Part shown: positions 61,850 through 64,000 of the stretch, one piece after another
How positions within the stretch are numbered: the first letter of the stretch is position 1
Layout: every line of letters begins with the position of its first letter
Source: Paenibacillus sp. GM2
GTDB taxonomy: Bacteria > Bacillota > Bacilli > Paenibacillales > Paenibacillaceae
NCBI RefSeq assembly: GCF_900069005.2
Contig: NZ_LN831279.1
Span: 2,095,760-2,159,759, forward strand
Length of the DNA stretch: 64,000 bases
Reading direction: 5' to 3'
Made by a program: the position numbers and the translations under genes
Notes under the pieces: generated by a model
Told to the model about the DNA's origin: nothing
What the model saw: only the letters and a program-made list of their open reading frames with translations
The model's database searches: none

Positions 61850-62767
61850 ATGGCTTATGATGTAAAAGTCGATGTGTCACCGATTTATGAGTTGCTCAGC
61901 AGCTTCATGTTATATACTACACGAAAATGGATTAACAATCTGGACATCGGACGCGAATGGATTCACGACATTCAACAGAACCTTAGCGAGGAAGCGCGGC
62001 AAGCCTTTGCCGAGGCGGCTGATTATCCGTTTGGCGATTACGACCTGCTCTACGCCCTGGCGCTGGATCGCGACTCCTCGGTACAAATCCCCGGTTATCT
62101 GGAGGAGCTGTCTCACGGTCATACCGATTCATTGCTCGCCCGGATTACTCCATATGTTCCCGCTGCGACCCTGGAAGACGTGCAACGGCTTCAGGCTGAC
62201 TATGCGCCGCTCCTTAATATCTGGCATGACAGTTACTTTCAAAGCATCGAGGAGCAATACGCGTCCATAATGGAAGAAGACGCCATGGAGAAGAAGGGGC
62301 TGCTTGAGAAAATAGATCCCGAACCGCTCATCGAATTTGCCTCGGGTGGGCTTGTGCTTGATCAGGAGCTTCCCGTGAAGCATATTATTCTCGTTCCATC
62401 CATTCATTTCAGACCGATAAATACGTACTGCTTCTTCGAGGAAGAGCTGCTTATCCAATATCCGATCGATATTCCGGAAGCTGATGAGGACGAGCCGCCA
62501 ATTTGCCTGCTGCGGCTGACCCAAGCGTTATCCAAGCCGGAACGCCTGCAGCTGCTTCGCTATTTGGCGAATGAACCGAAGTCGATGCAGGAGATGATCC
62601 GGGACACCAATGAATCGAGAGCCCAACTGCACCATGAGCTGATGATTCTCAGATCCGCGGGTATGCTTCGCGTTCATCTTACCGATCGCAGTACGGAGAA
62701 GTTCAGCATTCGGCCAGACGGCGTATCCGAACTGCAGATGTTCCTGGAGTCCTATATTCGTATTTAA
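61850..62767 (+). CDS. ArsR-type winged-helix regulator, paralogue
   Basis: 305 residues. The C-terminal winged helix is LTQALSKPERLQLLRYLANEP followed by LHHELMILRSAGMLRVHL (~225-285). The ~220-residue N-terminal domain is shared with the product of 15674-16582 (IILVPSIHFRPIN corresponds to LLLVPQYHFQPMN). GGGAGGACTGACGG precedes the ATG. It is divergent from an MFS transporter, which it probably represses. The N-terminal domain is a good candidate for ligand binding. Confidence 0.78.
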   Translation: MAYDVKVDVSPIYELLSSFMLYTTRKWINNLDIGREWIHDIQQNLSEEARQAFAEAADYPFGDYDLLYALALDRDSSVQIPGYLEELSHGHTDSLLARITPYVPAATLEDVQRLQADYAPLLNIWHDSYFQSIEEQYASIMEEDAMEKKGLLEKIDPEPLIEFASGGLVLDQELPVKHIILVPSIHFRPINTYCFFEEELLIQYPIDIPEADEDEPPICLLRLTQALSKPERLQLLRYLANEPKSMQEMIRDTNESRAQLHHELMILRSAGMLRVHLTDRSTEKFSIRPDGVSELQMFLESYIRI

Positions 62768-62868
62768 GGGTTAGCCTGGCATGAGGAACGATATTTGCAT
62801 TTCTGCTGCTGCCTCTGGTAAGTTAGGAGAAACAGGATATAGCGCAAGTGCAAGAAGGAGTGATAGAG

Positions 62869-63645
62869 ATGAAACAGACTGTGCAGCAACAAATCATTTT
62901 TGATCTTGATGATACTTTGATCTATTGCAACAAGTATTTCGAACTGATTCTCGGTCAATTTGCCGACCTCGTATCGGAATGGTTCAGCGAATACCAGCTG
63001 CCGATCAAGGAAATCCGTGATAAACAGATCGAAATCGATGTGGCCGGCGTGCAGCAAATTGGATTTGCCAGTCAGCATTTCCCGGAATCGCTGATCGACA
63101 CCTACCGCTACTTCTGCCAGCAATTCGGCGAGCGCCGTGAGGAGCTCAAAGAGAAGCATCTTATGCGGCTTGGCCTCAGCGTATATGAGCAATCCGTTGA
63201 GCCTTATCCAGGTATGGTGGACACGCTTGATTTTCTGCAACGGCAGCAGCATGAGCTGTACCTGTACACCGGCGGCGAGACCGTAATTCAACAACGGAAA
63301 ATCGAGCAAATGAAGCTGGCCGATTATTTTCAGGATCGCATCTTTATCCGCCAGCATAAAAATATCGATGCATTAGAAGAGATTCTGGGCTCTCGCCCCT
63401 TCCATCGTCAAAATACATGGATGATCGGGAACAGTCTGCGCACCGACATTTCGCCAGCGCTCACAGCAGGCATCCATGCCATTTATATCAAGCATCCCGA
63501 TGAATGGTCCTATAATCTGATCGAGCTGGCACCGCGGAATGATTCCTATCTATATACGGTAGCTTCGCTCGAAGAGATCACGTCCATTATTTCCGCCTCC
63601 GGGCAAGCCCGCGGCTCTAAGACAATGTCGCACAGATCCAGATAG
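62869..63645 (+). CDS. HAD family hydrolase
   Basis: 258-residue haloacid dehalogenase-type phosphatase. Motif I is IFDLDDTLIYCN, motif II LYTGGET, motif III a Lys in the QRKIEQMKL region, and motif IV WMIGNSLRTDISPALTAGI. The helical cap lies between motifs I and II (~20-110). The substrate cannot be predicted. The ATG at 62869 has AAGGAGTG upstream; the GTG at 62848 is less likely. It follows the regulator by 101 bp. Confidence 0.88.
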   Translation: MKQTVQQQIIFDLDDTLIYCNKYFELILGQFADLVSEWFSEYQLPIKEIRDKQIEIDVAGVQQIGFASQHFPESLIDTYRYFCQQFGERREELKEKHLMRLGLSVYEQSVEPYPGMVDTLDFLQRQQHELYLYTGGETVIQQRKIEQMKLADYFQDRIFIRQHKNIDALEEILGSRPFHRQNTWMIGNSLRTDISPALTAGIHAIYIKHPDEWSYNLIELAPRNDSYLYTVASLEEITSIISASGQARGSKTMSHRSR

Positions 63646-63682
63646 TGTTATGCCATGAACTGAAAATAGCTCCACAGAAAAC

Positions 63683-63718
63683 CGGGTTGATGGAAAGAAT
63701 CCATCAACCCGTTTTTTT
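63683..63718. terminator. Terminator between HAD gene and topB
   Basis: CGGGTTGATGGA/TCCATCAACCCG with a 5-nt loop and seven T's on the + strand; GGTTTT on the minus side. It is convergent for both genes. Confidence 0.88.
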
Positions 63719-63722
63719 GTCA

Positions 63723-64000
63723 TTAACCCTCTGTCCGCTCTACGCTTAACTTTCCGCTCTCGTGATCAAGCAGCGTAATTCGCCCTTTGTAGTCTCCATC
63801 TGAATGCTTGAAGGATAAAATTTGCGTATGGCCTTTCTCCAGCAAAGATTGCAGCATCGTACGCGAAATTTTTTTGCCGGCATACTCTTTCCAAATCACA
63901 AAGCCGCAGCCCTGCTTATAATGAGTGCAGCCATAACCTTTGCGGCCTTCGATCAGCTGGCCGCCGCAGCCGCTGCGCGGGCATGGGGCCAACGCTTCGA
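63723..64000 (-). CDS. topB: DNA topoisomerase III, C-terminal fragment
   Basis: The last ~92 codons of a gene running off the window edge. A zinc-ribbon-like segment CPRSGCGGQLIEGRKGYGC with later CGFVIWKEYAGKKISR, then KGRITLLDHESGKLSVE, matches the C-terminal domain of Bacillus-type TopB, a type IA topoisomerase. The frame stays open to the edge (Glu-Ala-Leu precede), so the TTG at 63992 is not the true start. No catalytic region is in the window. Confidence 0.75.
   Translation of the reverse strand, partial: EALAPCPRSGCGGQLIEGRKGYGCTHYKQGCGFVIWKEYAGKKISRTMLQSLLEKGHTQILSFKHSDGDYKGRITLLDHESGKLSVERTEG

Noticed and set aside
1..64000. tRNA, rRNA, CRISPR and replication origin
   Set aside because: No cloverleaf-like sequences, rRNA signatures, DnaA-box clusters or cas genes were seen by reading; a tRNAscan or Infernal run would be decisive.

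Overview
The window looks like a chromosomal segment of a spore-forming member of the Bacillales, most like Paenibacillus. This is inferred from gene content, not from a database search. The evidence is strong GGAGG-type ribosome binding sites with many GTG/TTG starts, T-box leaders, a c-di-AMP (ydaO-type) riboswitch, spore genes (gerQ, cwlJ, a gerA-gerB-gerC operon), a KtrB potassium channel, an XerS-type recombinase and moderate GC. No rRNA, tRNA, prophage, transposase or CRISPR array was seen.

Layout. 1-7.6 kb: partial maltose/galactoside O-acetyltransferase divergent from an AraC regulator, an Rrf2 (YwnA-like) regulator, three small unknown proteins, an AI-2E-family permease, KtrB and an M29 aminopeptidase. 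7.65-9.7 kb: a 2-kb gene-free island made almost entirely of repeats: a ~41-bp tandem array, two copies of a 185-bp nested inverted-repeat element, a G-rich stretch and a C/T-rich ~113-bp tandem array. 9.8-16.6 kb: a complete oligopeptide/dipeptide ABC operon (oppA-B-C-D-F order) followed upstream by an unusual ArsR-type regulator. 16.8-29.8 kb: a CNNM/CBS membrane protein, gerQ and cwlJ (spore cortex lysis), an FAD oxidoreductase, a seven-Asp-box lipoprotein, a polysaccharide deacetylase, L-lactate dehydrogenase, a methyltransferase, and leuA behind two tandem leucine T-boxes. 29.8-33.8 kb: a germinant receptor operon. 34-43.2 kb: a DUF3900-like protein, a MarR/MFS efflux pair with two evenly spaced palindromic operators, a spermidine-synthase-like protein with xerS, and a pyrK-pyrD-lpdD-moeA-mobB run. 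43.6-48.4 kb: a secreted deacetylase, a LysM-3D cell-wall protein under a c-di-AMP riboswitch, a VOC protein and an amino-acid ABC transporter with an ArgR-box-like palindrome upstream. 49-55.8 kb: a GH13 cyclomaltodextrinase/neopullulanase-type enzyme, then glgB-glgA divergent from glgC. 55.9-60.1 kb: a four-gene operon of an orphan ABC ATPase, an FG-GAP-type lipoprotein and a two-component system. 60.2-64 kb: an MFS pump divergent from a second ArsR-type regulator, a HAD hydrolase and the 3' end of topB.

The most unusual content is non-coding. At least three families of repeats sit between genes: the nested AACGGAAAT element (8.26, 8.74 and 48.6 kb), a TIR-bounded element with two conserved ends (18.3, 43.2, 55.8, 61.5 kb plus fragments), and the two tandem arrays. 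The best candidate for an undescribed protein system is the ATPase/lipoprotein/two-component operon at 55.9-60.1 kb, which has the layout of a sensory module but no permease.
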